Source: Pseudomonas hydrolytica
GTDB taxonomy: Bacteria > Pseudomonadota > Gammaproteobacteria > Pseudomonadales > Pseudomonadaceae
Direction: 5' to 3'
Length of the DNA stretch: 64,000 nucleotides
Assembly: GCF_021495345.1 (NCBI RefSeq)
Contig: NZ_CP099397.1
Coordinates: 2,790,001-2,854,000 of the forward strand
The notes below the pieces were generated by a model. That model made no database searches, was not told where the DNA came from, and saw nothing but the letters and a program-made list of their open reading frames with translations. Made by a program: the position numbers and the translations under genes. Shown one piece after another: positions 16,901-25,350 of the stretch; position 1 is the stretch's first letter; each line of letters begins with the position of its first letter.

Positions 16901-19900
16901 TCAGAACCGCGCGGTCAATCCCAACTTCATGGTTCTTCCCGGCGCTGGCATGGCGACGCGGGCCAATGGGTCGATGTAGTAGCGGTTGGTGATGTTGTTG
17001 ATGCCGAAGTCGATATCCAGGTGTTCATTGACCCGCAGCGCGGCGTAGGCATCGAAGACCCAGATCGGGTGCCACTCGAACGGTTCGTTGCCGCCCTGGA
17101 CGAAAGGCAGGTTCTGCTTGATCCACTTGGCTTCTTCCTTGTTCTTCGCGCTGCTGTGGTAAATCATCCGCGCGCCCAGTTCGAGCCGGTCGTTGAACAG
17201 GCGCATGCCGCTGTCGAGGTTCAGGGAGTACTGCGGCTGCAGGCTGGTGCGGGAGAATGTGGTGGGGAAGCCTCCGGTCACGCACTCATCCACGAGCTTG
17301 CCGTAGTAGGGATCGAAAGTAGCGGCAACGTCCTTGTCACACAGCTTCTGGTCGATGCGGTAGGTGGCGGAGAAGCCGGAGAAATAACGGCCGGTGTCGA
17401 AACGGCTCTGCAGTTCCACCCCGGACAACTTCTTGCGGTCGTATTGCAGAATGCTGTAGGCGAAGTCCCTGTCCACGAAATCGCGGATTTCATTGTTGAA
17501 ATAGTTGAGGCGAAAGTCCGCAGCTTGCCAGGCCGGCAGGAAGCCGCGCAGATCGTGGACATAACCCACTTCCCAGTTGTACGCGTGTTCCGGGCGCATG
17601 CGGTTGTCCGTCACACTGTAGGTGCCACCGTTGACGGCCTGGGTGTCTTCGTAAATCGAGGGAAAGCGGACGAACTCGCTGTAGCGCGCATAGAGGCGCG
17701 CATAATCGGTGACATGCAGCGTCACGCCAGCCATCGGTGCCCAGGCACTGTCCCTGCGCTTTTCCGGTCTGGCCCAACGCTCGGCGTCAGTCAACTCCGG
17801 TCCACGTACAGCACCACCTATTCCGGGAGTGGGTATATAGCGTGCGACCGTACGATTGGTCCCCTGCGGGTTATCGACCTTTTCGTCAAGGTTGATCGAA
17901 CCATTGAGGAAGGGGTTTTGCGCGCTGTCCATCTTCATGGCGCTGCCCTTGAGGGGAACGACCACCGTCTCCGGATTCGACGTGTAACGGACGCCATCGA
18001 TCTTGCCGGCCTCCAGCTCCATCGCAATCAACATCTCGGTCGTTGCCGGGTCCAACCCCCAGCTCTCGACCATGCTGCGCGTGTTATCGACGATGGCCTG
18101 GTTCTCGGCATCGGTCAGCAGCCGGTAATACCCAAGTTGGCGACCGATAACGGGTGTTTTTGCGCCCCAGCCCTGGTCGCGGTTCTTGCGGTGCTCGTCG
18201 AGGCCGGTATCGAAGGAGTTGTAGTCGCTGTAGCGGGCACCGAGGTTGAACACCAGCCAGGGCGTGGCGGCCCACTCGCTGTTGAAGCTGAAGTTGTATT
18301 GCTGGCGCTTGCCCGCGCGCGGGCCCAGGTAGCGCGTGGACCAGGTGTAGATGCTGCCGCTGTTCTGGGTGGAATAATCCTTCTGCTGCAGCTTCTCGTT
18401 GCTGAAGTCGCCGGAGAGCGTCAGGGCCAGGCTGTCGGTCAGCTCCATCCGGTTGCTGAGGTTGACGCCCCAGCGCTCGTGGTCGCTGACCTGCAGCGCC
18501 CGGGAAACGATATTGAAGCGCCCATCGGTATTGGGCAGTTTTTCGGGTTGCGCGGGCACTCCCCCCGGGCATAGCTCGGGCCGGCTGCTGCAACGGACGT
18601 AGTTGTCCCAGTTCTTGTCGCTGAGCATCGGGCTATCGATGGTGTAGAGCTCTTCACCATTCTGGTAGCGCTCGGCATCGCTGTGGGTCTTCCACAGGCC
18701 GGCCTGCATGTTCAGCAGGCGGTTTTCCCCGGGGTTCCACTGGTAGTTCAGCGCGAAGGTATCCTGCTTGACCTCGCTGTACGGGAATTGAAAGCCCAGG
18801 TTGGCGCTCGGCAACAACCCGGATGCCTGCAGGCGAACCTGTTCGTTGATCACGTAGGGCATACTTTCGCCAAACTCCAGCTCGCTGTGCATGTAGCTGA
18901 GTTTCAGGCTTTGCTCATTGGGCAGGTACAGGGTGCCCTTGAGCAGGGTGGTGCGCATCTCGCTGGAGGTGCCCGCCACTTCGTGACCGGGCAGGAAGAG
19001 ATTAGCGATGTAGTTCCTGCTGGTATCGCCCTGGACGTTCGACTGGTTCGCCTCGGTCGCCGCCTTCAGCCCGCCCTCGGCCTCGTACCGCTTGCTGCCG
19101 CCCTTGCCGCTGAAGTAGTTGCCACGGTTGCGGTAGCTGTAGGCGGCGAACAGGTCGAAGTTCTCCTGGCGCGTGCCCAGGGCGATGCGCATGGCGTTGT
19201 CCTGGAAATCGAAGTCGTTGTAGCGCGGCGATTCATGGGGGGTGAAGGCAGCGCCGCCGCCCTTGGCGAAGATCACCGCGTTGCCACCCACGAAGGCACC
19301 GTCGATGTCGCGGTAGTCCTTGCCGAAGTTGTTCATCCCATCTTCGTTGGGCTTGACCGAGTTCGTGCCGGTCTCGGTCTTGACTTCCAGGCCCCAGCTT
19401 TCGCCGGGCTTGACGATATCGTCGACGTCCAGGGTCTTGATCTCGACCGAGCCACCGATGCCGCTCCTGACCCCGGCCGTCATCGACGGGCCCTTCTCCA
19501 CCGCGATGCTGCCGATCATGTTGGGGTCGACGTAGTTGCGGTTGCTGAGCCCCGTCGAGCCCATCCACACCGACGTGGCCTGCTCGGTACCGTCGACGGT
19601 CACCGGAATCCGCCCCTCGCCCGAGATGCCGCGGATGTTCGGGTCGAGCGCGCCGCTGTTGCGCGAATCGCCGCTGTAGACGCCGTTCAGGCCCTTGAAC
19701 AGGTCGCCGACGTTGGCCCCCTTGTAGCGCTCGATCTCGTCCTTGCCGGCGTAGACGTTGGACACATCCTTGCGGTACACGTCGTTGCGGCCGGCTTCAT
19801 CCTTGGTCTCCCATGCGCCCTCGACCACCATCGAGTTGAGCTCCAGGGCATCTTCCTGCTCCGTGGCCTGCTCGTCGCCGGCCGGCAGCCCGATCTCGAT

Positions 19901-20026
19901 GACCTCGTCCCTGGCAATCGCTTCATCGGCATGAACCCCAGGACTACAGGCCAGCGCAAGGCTGATGCAAACCGCGAGCGGCCTTAGCTTGAGGGTGTGG
20001 GGGATGTCGGTATTTGCGTACAACAT
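16901..20026 (-). CDS. TonB-dependent outer-membrane receptor partnered with the Slam client
   Basis: This 1041-residue receptor has a signal peptide (about 1-33, GVHA-DE), an acidic stretch, a plug domain (about 75-215, with DVYRKDVSN and RIPVTVDGTEQA segments) and a large 22-strand barrel ending in phenylalanine. Its length and its place directly before a Slam client and Slam are those of hemophilin receptor sets (HphR-type), which take ligand from the secreted partner. The open frame extends 36 codons upstream; the ATG at 20026 was preferred because the signal peptide begins there and AGAGAG lies upstream. A Fur-like site and a PchR/PdtC-like operator lie about 200 bases upstream. Confidence 0.88.
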   Translation of the reverse strand: MLYANTDIPHTLKLRPLAVCISLALACSPGVHADEAIARDEVIEIGLPAGDEQATEQEDALELNSMVVEGAWETKDEAGRNDVYRKDVSNVYAGKDEIERYKGANVGDLFKGLNGVYSGDSRNSGALDPNIRGISGEGRIPVTVDGTEQATSVWMGSTGLSNRNYVDPNMIGSIAVEKGPSMTAGVRSGIGGSVEIKTLDVDDIVKPGESWGLEVKTETGTNSVKPNEDGMNNFGKDYRDIDGAFVGGNAVIFAKGGGAAFTPHESPRYNDFDFQDNAMRIALGTRQENFDLFAAYSYRNRGNYFSGKGGSKRYEAEGGLKAATEANQSNVQGDTSRNYIANLFLPGHEVAGTSSEMRTTLLKGTLYLPNEQSLKLSYMHSELEFGESMPYVINEQVRLQASGLLPSANLGFQFPYSEVKQDTFALNYQWNPGENRLLNMQAGLWKTHSDAERYQNGEELYTIDSPMLSDKNWDNYVRCSSRPELCPGGVPAQPEKLPNTDGRFNIVSRALQVSDHERWGVNLSNRMELTDSLALTLSGDFSNEKLQQKDYSTQNSGSIYTWSTRYLGPRAGKRQQYNFSFNSEWAATPWLVFNLGARYSDYNSFDTGLDEHRKNRDQGWGAKTPVIGRQLGYYRLLTDAENQAIVDNTRSMVESWGLDPATTEMLIAMELEAGKIDGVRYTSNPETVVVPLKGSAMKMDSAQNPFLNGSINLDEKVDNPQGTNRTVARYIPTPGIGGAVRGPELTDAERWARPEKRRDSAWAPMAGVTLHVTDYARLYARYSEFVRFPSIYEDTQAVNGGTYSVTDNRMRPEHAYNWEVGYVHDLRGFLPAWQAADFRLNYFNNEIRDFVDRDFAYSILQYDRKKLSGVELQSRFDTGRYFSGFSATYRIDQKLCDKDVAATFDPYYGKLVDECVTGGFPTTFSRTSLQPQYSLNLDSGMRLFNDRLELGARMIYHSSAKNKEEAKWIKQNLPFVQGGNEPFEWHPIWVFDAYAALRVNEHLDIDFGINNITNRYYIDPLARVAMPAPGRTMKLGLTARF

Positions 20027-20221
20027 GGCAGACAACAATCTCTCTTTGTAATGGCTGGCTCGCTCGCTGATCCGATCGGCGAACCATTGCCTGGTCGTGG
20101 CATGTCCCGGCGTGAATCGAAGCCATTGGCGCAAGCGGTGCGTCTCGACGCGCCCGCTCGATCCGAGCTGTGGCTTGGAAAACCCGGCCTGTTTTGTAGC
20201 GGCCTAATGCTATCCACAAAC

Positions 20222-20240
20222 AAGAATGAGTCTTATTATT
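20222..20240 (-). promoter_or_regulatory. Fur-box-like site before the receptor-Slam operon
   Basis: On the minus strand, 13 of 19 bases match the GATAATGATAATCATTATC consensus. It lies on the gene side of the adjacent AraC-type operator. Its centre is 16 bases from the operator edge, nearly the same as the 17 bases at the pdtC-pdtD promoter. A match this weak would not stand on its own; the repeated arrangement supports it. Confidence 0.5.
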
Positions 20241-20246
20241 TTCTCG

Positions 20247-20272
20247 TATGCGAAAAGCACAGTTTTCTATGC
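20247..20272 (+). promoter_or_regulatory. PchR/PdtC-like operator, copy 1
   Basis: TATGCGAAAAGCACA is followed 21 bases later by a second TATGC. The same two TATG repeats, 21 bp apart with AAGCACA between them, occur at 21419-21443 and 24044-24068. The spacing of two helix turns suits a dimeric AraC-type activator. This copy faces the receptor-Slam operon in the same relative orientation as the other copies face pdtD and pdtF. Confidence 0.7.
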
Positions 20273-20373
20273 TCGTCGCGCAAGCCGCGTGCATCGGGCT
20301 AGAAGAGGGAGAGAAAGCGGCGGGCAGCGTCGCCCAGCAAGTGAGCGACGGCGTTGCAGCAGGAGAGGCAGGA

Positions 20374-20396
20374 GCGCCCGTTATGGTTCCGGGCGC
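20374..20396 (-). terminator. Hairpin after the AraC-type regulator gene
   Basis: GCGCCCG (20374-20380) pairs perfectly with CGGGCGC (20390-20396) across a 9-base loop, 12 bases past the regulator's stop codon at 20408. No T-run follows on the minus strand, so any termination may depend on Rho. Confidence 0.4.
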
Positions 20397-20407
20397 GGAG
20401 AGAGGGT

Positions 20408-21379
20408 CTAGGGCTCCACGACCCGCTTGCCGAACATGGCCTTGGGCGATTTGCCGTGGTAGCGGGTGAAGGCGACGGTGAAGTTGTTGGCGTACTTGTA
20501 GCCCACCTGCCAGGCGACCTGGGAAACCCGCTGGCCGGTCTCCAGCAGGGTGAGGGCCTTGGTCATACGCAGCTCCAGCAGCAGCTCCGCCGGCGTGGCG
20601 TTGTACAGGTAGATCATGCCGTCCTTGAGCTTGTTCTTGTTGATGCCGACGATGGTGGCCATGTAATCGAGCGTCAGCGGCTTGTCGAGGTGTTCATCCA
20701 TCATTTGCCGCGCCTGCTCGATACGCTCGATATCCTCCGGCGAGAAGGGGGATGAGGCGGCACCGTGTTGCGGCGCCAGCAGGCTGAACTGCTCGTTGAG
20801 CAGGCTCAGGGTGTGGATGTGCAGATCCAGCCGCGAGAGTTGGCTCTGGCAGGGCAGCAGGTGGCTGATCAGCGCATTGGCGTGGGCCATCGCCGCTGGC
20901 GTGCTGGCGCGGAAGGCCAGGCGGCTGAACTGCTGGCTGCCGAGGATCTCCGCCGCCCGCTCCGGCCCCACGTACTTGCGGATCAGGGACTCGTGCGCCA
21001 CTACGCGCAGTTGCGAGACGGTGTCGTCCGCCTGGTAATGCCGCTCCCCGGGTATGCCCTGGAACGAGGAGATGGTGGTGTAGCCCTTCTGAAATTCCAG
21101 GCTGGTGGCGTCCTGCCCTTCGTAGCAGGAGCGGCCTTTCATGCCGAGGGTGATGACCATGACCCGGCCTTCGTGCGGCCCGTGGGTCTCCTCGATCAGC
21201 GGAACACTGGGGCGGTAGTGCAGCCTGCCAAGGCCAAGCCCTGGCTCCAGCTCGACGAAGTCGTGGAAGCAATGACCGACTTCGTCAGGTAGCTGCAGGC
21301 GTGTCTTGCCATCCCCCAGGACGCTGCGGATGCGTGGTTCCTCCATCGTCAGCCGGCAGCAGCTTTTTTGTGCGCTCAC
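20408..21379 (-). CDS. pdtC: AraC/XylS family regulator, PchR/PdtC-like
   Basis: This 323-residue regulator has an N-terminal ligand-sensing region (about 1-220) and a C-terminal AraC double helix-turn-helix (about 225-320), including LDYMATIVGINKNKLK in the first helix pair and the second-helix region with QVGYKYANNFTVAF. It resembles PchR, which senses ferric pyochelin, and PdtC, which activates pdt genes in response to the metallophore. It sits next to a metallophore cluster with three copies of a matching operator, so the likely ligand is the metal-loaded product. One operator copy and a Fur box lie in its own upstream region, shared with pdtD. Confidence 0.85.
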   Translation of the reverse strand: MSAQKSCCRLTMEEPRIRSVLGDGKTRLQLPDEVGHCFHDFVELEPGLGLGRLHYRPSVPLIEETHGPHEGRVMVITLGMKGRSCYEGQDATSLEFQKGYTTISSFQGIPGERHYQADDTVSQLRVVAHESLIRKYVGPERAAEILGSQQFSRLAFRASTPAAMAHANALISHLLPCQSQLSRLDLHIHTLSLLNEQFSLLAPQHGAASSPFSPEDIERIEQARQMMDEHLDKPLTLDYMATIVGINKNKLKDGMIYLYNATPAELLLELRMTKALTLLETGQRVSQVAWQVGYKYANNFTVAFTRYHGKSPKAMFGKRVVEP

Positions 21380-21418
21380 CTCTCACCTCCTGTCCCTTCT
21401 CGCCCCCGAAATTTTCCG

Positions 21419-21443
21419 CATAGAAATCTGTGCTTTTCGCATA
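21419..21443 (-). promoter_or_regulatory. PchR/PdtC-like operator, copy 2
   Basis: On the minus strand TATGCGAAAAGCACAG runs to a second TATGCGG 21 bases later, the best-preserved of the three copies. It lies between the divergent regulator gene and the methyltransferase gene, 40 bases from the regulator start, and can serve both. Confidence 0.75.
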
Positions 21444-21450
21444 GCAAAAA

Positions 21451-21469
21451 GTCAATGATTATCATTAAG
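21451..21469 (+). promoter_or_regulatory. Fur-box-like site in the pdtC-pdtD promoter region
   Basis: 14 of 19 bases match the Fur consensus, with an uninterrupted AATGATTATCATTA palindromic core. It is adjacent to operator copy 2 on the pdtD side. Iron-loaded Fur would block transcription when iron is plentiful. Confidence 0.7.
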
Positions 21470-21537
21470 CGTAGTGCATCATTCCATTGGAGGCCAGCCA
21501 TGGCCACAAAAAAATAAAACTAACCGAAGGAAAATCA

Positions 21538-21669
21538 ATGCTTTACAGGCAGCAACCCGTACGCCCGAGAGAACCTGAGCAACCCACAACAGGAAGCACA
21601 CCGATCAGAGAGACGGCTAGCCGCGTCCATACGTTTCATGGGGTCGGAGGTGCTATCCATGGCGCATGA
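21538..21669 (+). CDS. Possible 43-residue leader peptide or small protein
   Basis: This short open frame has an ATG preceded by GAAGGAAAA at good spacing, and it lies just after the Fur box. It ends 11 bases inside the methyltransferase gene in another frame, so its translation could couple to that gene. The product is basic and proline- and arginine-rich, with no cysteine, signal peptide or known motif. It could equally be untranslated leader. A longer in-frame start (21487) has no good ribosome site. Confidence 0.3.
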   Translation: MLYRQQPVRPREPEQPTTGSTPIRETASRVHTFHGVGGAIHGA

Positions 21670-22738
21670 GCCTGCCGAGAACCTGACTTTCCCTTTCCCT
21701 CTCGCTCGACCGCACGCCCTGCAAGCCTGCTGGGACGTGCAGTTGGCTGGCCTGGATGCCGACGCCTTGCGCGTAGCCCTGGAGGCCAGGATGTTCGTGC
21801 AGCTGGATGATTTCGTCAGCGCGCAGCAGCTCGCTGACCACCTGTCGCTGCTCCCCACCAACACCGGCTATTTTCTTGAGCTGCTGTGGAGCATGGACGT
21901 GCTCGAGCGAGAGCACACAGCCAGCGGCGAGTTCCACTACCGCACGCGTACCGAGCTGCGTCCCTACCTGAACGCGGATTCGCCTCACTACTGCGGAGAT
22001 GCCTTGCTGTATCGCCATCGGGTGCTACGGCAGGTCGGCGTGCAGTTGTCCGATTTGCTACGCGAAGGCATGCCACGCCCGCCATTGCCCGCCCCTGCCG
22101 CGCAGCAACAAGGCTGGGCCGAGGCAGCCAGGGTGCAGATTGCCCAGGAGCAGCAAGCGGTCACGGTCGAAGTGGCCTGCGACCTCCTCAACCGCCAGCC
22201 GGAATTTGCCCAGGCGCGACGAATGCTGGATCTGGGCGGTGGCCCCGGCCTGGTGGCGATCGCGCTGGCCGAGCGGCAGCCGGAACTGTCCGGCGTGGTG
22301 TTCGAGTACCCGGCAGTCGCCGAGGTGGCGCAGGAGAACATCCGACGCGCCGGCCTCTCCGGCCGTTTGAGCACGCGCGGCGGCGATCTGATACTGGACG
22401 ATTTCGGCAGCGGCTACGACCTGATCTGGTGTTCGTCGGTGCTGCATTTCGTGCAGGACATCCCGGCCGCCCTGGATCGCCTGTACGCGGCGTTGCGCCC
22501 CGGCGGCCTGCTGGTCTGTTGCCATGCCGAGATCGCCTACGACGCGCGCCAGGCCAGGCCGGTGCTGCAGTACTACCTGCACATGCGCATGCAAGGGCGC
22601 CATGTGCTGCCCGCCGGGCAGTTGGCGACACAGCTGCAGCAGGCGGGGTTCGTTCGGGTCGAGCAGCTGGATGACGTGCGTTTTCCGGTAGCCCCCGTTG
22701 CCGTTCTGCTTGCCCGCAAAGGAAAAAACCTCTCATGA
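21659..22738 (+). CDS. SAM-dependent methyltransferase (class II O-methyltransferase-like)
   Basis: The product has 359 residues. The first 100 form a winged-helix dimerisation region, followed by a Rossmann methyltransferase domain with the SAM motif DLGGGPG at residues 191-197 and an acidic residue at the end of the second strand (EYP). GGAGG eight bases before the ATG at 21659 fixes the start. By position it corresponds to the gene between pdtC and pdtE in the PDTC clusters. Its substrate, whether the metallophore (O- or S-methylation) or an intermediate, cannot be told. Its stop overlaps the permease start. Confidence 0.8.
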   Translation: MAHEPAENLTFPFPLARPHALQACWDVQLAGLDADALRVALEARMFVQLDDFVSAQQLADHLSLLPTNTGYFLELLWSMDVLEREHTASGEFHYRTRTELRPYLNADSPHYCGDALLYRHRVLRQVGVQLSDLLREGMPRPPLPAPAAQQQGWAEAARVQIAQEQQAVTVEVACDLLNRQPEFAQARRMLDLGGGPGLVAIALAERQPELSGVVFEYPAVAEVAQENIRRAGLSGRLSTRGGDLILDDFGSGYDLIWCSSVLHFVQDIPAALDRLYAALRPGGLLVCCHAEIAYDARQARPVLQYYLHMRMQGRHVLPAGQLATQLQQAGFVRVEQLDDVRFPVAPVAVLLARKGKNLS

Positions 22739-23982
22739 CCAAGCCCCGCCTGTTCGGCCTGCAACTGTTGTTCGGCTGGATGAACCTGGTGCTGGCGGTG
22801 CCCAGCATCTACCTGATGTTCGGCATGCCGCTGGTGATGCGCCAGCACGGCTGGAGCGGCACCGAGATCGGACTGTTCCAGCTTGCCGCGCTGCCGGCGA
22901 TCTTCAAGTTCCTGTTTGCCGTGCCGGTGCAGCGCGTGCGCCTGGGGCGCGGGCATTTCGTGCACTGGTTGTTGCTGCTCAGTGCGCTGCTGCTGGCGTT
23001 GTACTGGCTGATCGGTCGGCACAACCTGATCGGCGACCGGGTGATGCTGTTCGCGCTGACCTTCGCCATCAGCATTGCCGCCACCTGGGCGGATATTCCG
23101 CTGAATGCGCTGGCGGTGCAGTGGCTGCCGCGCAGTGAACAATTACGCGCCGGCAGCATCCGTTCCGCCGCGCTGTTCCTCGGGGCCATCGTCGGTGGCG
23201 GCGCCATGATCGTGGTGCAGTCGCGCCTGGGCTGGCAGGCCCCCTTCTGGTTGATGGGGGGCGGGCTGCTGATCGGCGCCCTGCCCTTCCTGTTGCTGCG
23301 CGCACAGGCCGCACTGCCCGAGCAGACAGCATCCGGCGACGCACCGGCCCCCGGTGTGATGGCGGACTGGGCAGGTTTCTTCAACCAGCCGGGGGCACGG
23401 CAATGGACGCTGTTGCTGCTGACCAGCTTCCCCTTCATCGGCGCGGTGTGGCTGTACCTCAAACCGTTGATGCTGGACATGGGCATGCCGCTGGAACACG
23501 TAGCCTTCATCGTCGGCATCGTCGGCGGCATGACCGGCGCGCTGTTCAGCCTGCTCGGCGGGCGCCTGGCACCGATACTGGGCACGGCGCGGGCCATCGC
23601 GCTGTACCTGCTGGCGGCGCTGTGCGCGCTGGCGCTGCTGACGCTCACGGTCTGGGCCGAGCTGGGACCGACCTGGCTGATCGCCAGCGCCATCTGCGTG
23701 GCGGCCAGCATGGGGGCCGTCTCGGCGCTGATGTTCGGGCTGACGATGTTCTTCACCCGGCGCCAGCGCAACGCCTCGGACTACGGTTTGCAAACCACCG
23801 TGTTCACCGTGGCTCGCCTGGCGGTGCCGATCGCCGCGGGGGTGCTGCTCGACCGCCTGGGCTACACCGGCATGCTCCTGGTGCTGACCCTGGGGGTGCT
23901 GTTGTCCTTCGTGCTGGCCTGGCGGGTACGCGGAAAAGTGGAACGCTCGGCCCAGTCGATACTGGACGGCGAACGGGTTTGA
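22735..23982 (+). CDS. pdtE: MFS inner-membrane metallophore permease, PdtE/RhtX/FptX-like
   Basis: This 415-residue protein has about 12 membrane helices and no large soluble domain. It fits single-protein siderophore importers of the AmpG/RhtX/FptX type, which carry whole metal-siderophore complexes into the cytoplasm in place of an ABC transporter. PdtE of Pseudomonas is the permease for PDTC and holds the same position, before the ThiF-like gene. The ATG overlaps the stop of the methyltransferase gene. Import to the cytoplasm would also deliver ligand to the AraC-type regulator. Confidence 0.82.
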   Translation: MTKPRLFGLQLLFGWMNLVLAVPSIYLMFGMPLVMRQHGWSGTEIGLFQLAALPAIFKFLFAVPVQRVRLGRGHFVHWLLLLSALLLALYWLIGRHNLIGDRVMLFALTFAISIAATWADIPLNALAVQWLPRSEQLRAGSIRSAALFLGAIVGGGAMIVVQSRLGWQAPFWLMGGGLLIGALPFLLLRAQAALPEQTASGDAPAPGVMADWAGFFNQPGARQWTLLLLTSFPFIGAVWLYLKPLMLDMGMPLEHVAFIVGIVGGMTGALFSLLGGRLAPILGTARAIALYLLAALCALALLTLTVWAELGPTWLIASAICVAASMGAVSALMFGLTMFFTRRQRNASDYGLQTTVFTVARLAVPIAAGVLLDRLGYTGMLLVLTLGVLLSFVLAWRVRGKVERSAQSILDGERV

Positions 23983-24043
23983 AGCATTCGGCAAAGGGCG
24001 CATGCGCCCTTTCGAATCCGGCCCGCTGGGTGAGCATCTTCCG

Positions 24044-24068
24044 CATAGTTTTTTGTGCTTGCGCCATA
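24044..24068 (-). promoter_or_regulatory. PchR/PdtC-like operator, copy 3
   Basis: On the minus strand TATGGCGCAAGCACA is followed by TATGCGG 21 bases after the first TATG. It is somewhat divergent from copies 1 and 2 but keeps both TATG ends, the AAGCACA core and the exact spacing. It lies 89 bases before pdtF, in the same relative orientation as the other copies. Confidence 0.7.
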
Positions 24069-24112
24069 GGAAATAGCAGACAAAGCCGATTGCCATGGAC
24101 GCCGCCCATTAC

Positions 24113-24131
24113 GATAATGATTATCGTTATC
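24113..24131 (+). promoter_or_regulatory. Strong Fur box before pdtF
   Basis: 17 of 19 bases match GATAATGATAATCATTATC. It is 26 bases before the pdtF start, so bound Fur would block the promoter or the start of transcription. This places the whole biosynthetic operon under iron control. Confidence 0.85.
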
Positions 24132-24156
24132 GTATCTACTGAATAGGGAAAGTGGT

Positions 24157-25332
24157 ATGAAACTATCTGCTTTGGTCGAACCGGCTGCCGGATTGAGCCG
24201 CGAAGAAATCAACCGCTACAGCCGCCATCTGCTGATCCCCAACGTGGGCATGATCGGGCAGCGCCGGTTGAAGAACGCCAAGGTGCTGGTCATCGGCGCC
24301 GGAGGCCTGGGCTCTCCAACCCTGCTCTACCTGGCCGCGGCTGGGGTGGGCACAATCGGGGTGATCGACTTTGACCGGGTCGATGACTCCAACCTGCAGC
24401 GCCAGATCATCCACGGGGTGGATACCGTGGGCGAGCTCAAGGTGGACAGCGCCAAGAAATCCATCGCCCGGCTGAATCCATTCGTCCAGGTGGAAACCTA
24501 TACGGATCGCCTGGAGCGGGACATGGCGGTCGAGCTGTTCTCGCGCTTCGACCTGATCATGGACGGCACCGACAATTTCGCCACCCGCTATCTGGTCAAC
24601 GATGCCTGCGTGCTGGCGAACAAGCCGTATGTGTGGGGCTCGATCTTCCGTTTCGAAGGACAGGCTTCCGTGTTCTGGGAGAACGCCCCTGACGGCCTGG
24701 GCCTGAACTACCGCGACCTGTATCCGGAACCACCACCGCCCGAGATGGCCCCGTCGTGCTCCGAGGGCGGCGTATTCGGCGTGCTCTGCGCGTCCATCGC
24801 CTCCATCATGGCCACCGAGGCGGTGAAACTCATCACCGGCATCGGCGAGCCGCTGCTTGGACGGCTGGTGGTGTATGACGCGCTGGAGATGCGCTATCGC
24901 GAGCTTCCCGTCGGCCGCTTGCCCAACCGGCAGCCGATCACCGAACTGGCCGAGGACTACCAGGTGTTCTGCGGCCTGGGGTTGCCGGCTGACGGCGCCG
25001 CGGCCTCCGTGCCTGGTATCAGCGTGACGGAACTCAAGAAGCTGATGGAGCAGAACGAGGTGCCCGTGCTGATCGACGTCCGCGAGCCCACCGAGTGGGA
25101 CATCGTCCATATTCCGAGCGCGACCCTGGCAACGAAATCCCCCACGGTGGCACAGACGCTCCGGCAGCGATTTGGGGTGGATGCCAATCTGGTGATCGTC
25201 TGCAAGTCCGGCCGGCGTTCCGCCGAGGTGACCGGCGAGCTACTGGAACTGGGCATGCGCAATGTGCGCAACCTGGAGGGTGGCGTGTTGGCCTGGGTGA
25301 AGGATGTAGACCCCTCGCTGCCCAGCTACTGA
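24157..25332 (+). CDS. pdtF: MoeZ-like adenylyltransferase with rhodanese domain, PdtF-like
   Basis: This 391-residue protein would adenylate the C-terminal glycine of the sulfur carrier PdtH and pass sulfur to it, giving a protein thiocarboxylate. The ThiF/MoeB domain (about 15-265) has the ATP loop GAGGLGS at residues 47-53. The rhodanese domain (about 285-385) has the active loop CKSGRR with Cys349. The usual zinc CxxC pair of MoeB is replaced (NYRDLYPEPP where MoeB has a CxRC form), as in other MoeZ-like proteins. It is first in the long operon, behind a Fur box and an AraC-type operator. Confidence 0.9.
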   Translation: MKLSALVEPAAGLSREEINRYSRHLLIPNVGMIGQRRLKNAKVLVIGAGGLGSPTLLYLAAAGVGTIGVIDFDRVDDSNLQRQIIHGVDTVGELKVDSAKKSIARLNPFVQVETYTDRLERDMAVELFSRFDLIMDGTDNFATRYLVNDACVLANKPYVWGSIFRFEGQASVFWENAPDGLGLNYRDLYPEPPPPEMAPSCSEGGVFGVLCASIASIMATEAVKLITGIGEPLLGRLVVYDALEMRYRELPVGRLPNRQPITELAEDYQVFCGLGLPADGAAASVPGISVTELKKLMEQNEVPVLIDVREPTEWDIVHIPSATLATKSPTVAQTLRQRFGVDANLVIVCKSGRRSAEVTGELLELGMRNVRNLEGGVLAWVKDVDPSLPSY

Positions 25333-25350
25333 CACCGGGAGCGCACGGAC

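Noticed and set aside
16889..18574. Long plus-strand frame of 561 codons opposite the TonB receptor gene, and similar frames at 18683-19987 and 27982-29724
   Set aside because: They are antisense shadows of long high-GC genes with clear domain content; they have no ribosome site and read as low-complexity sequence.
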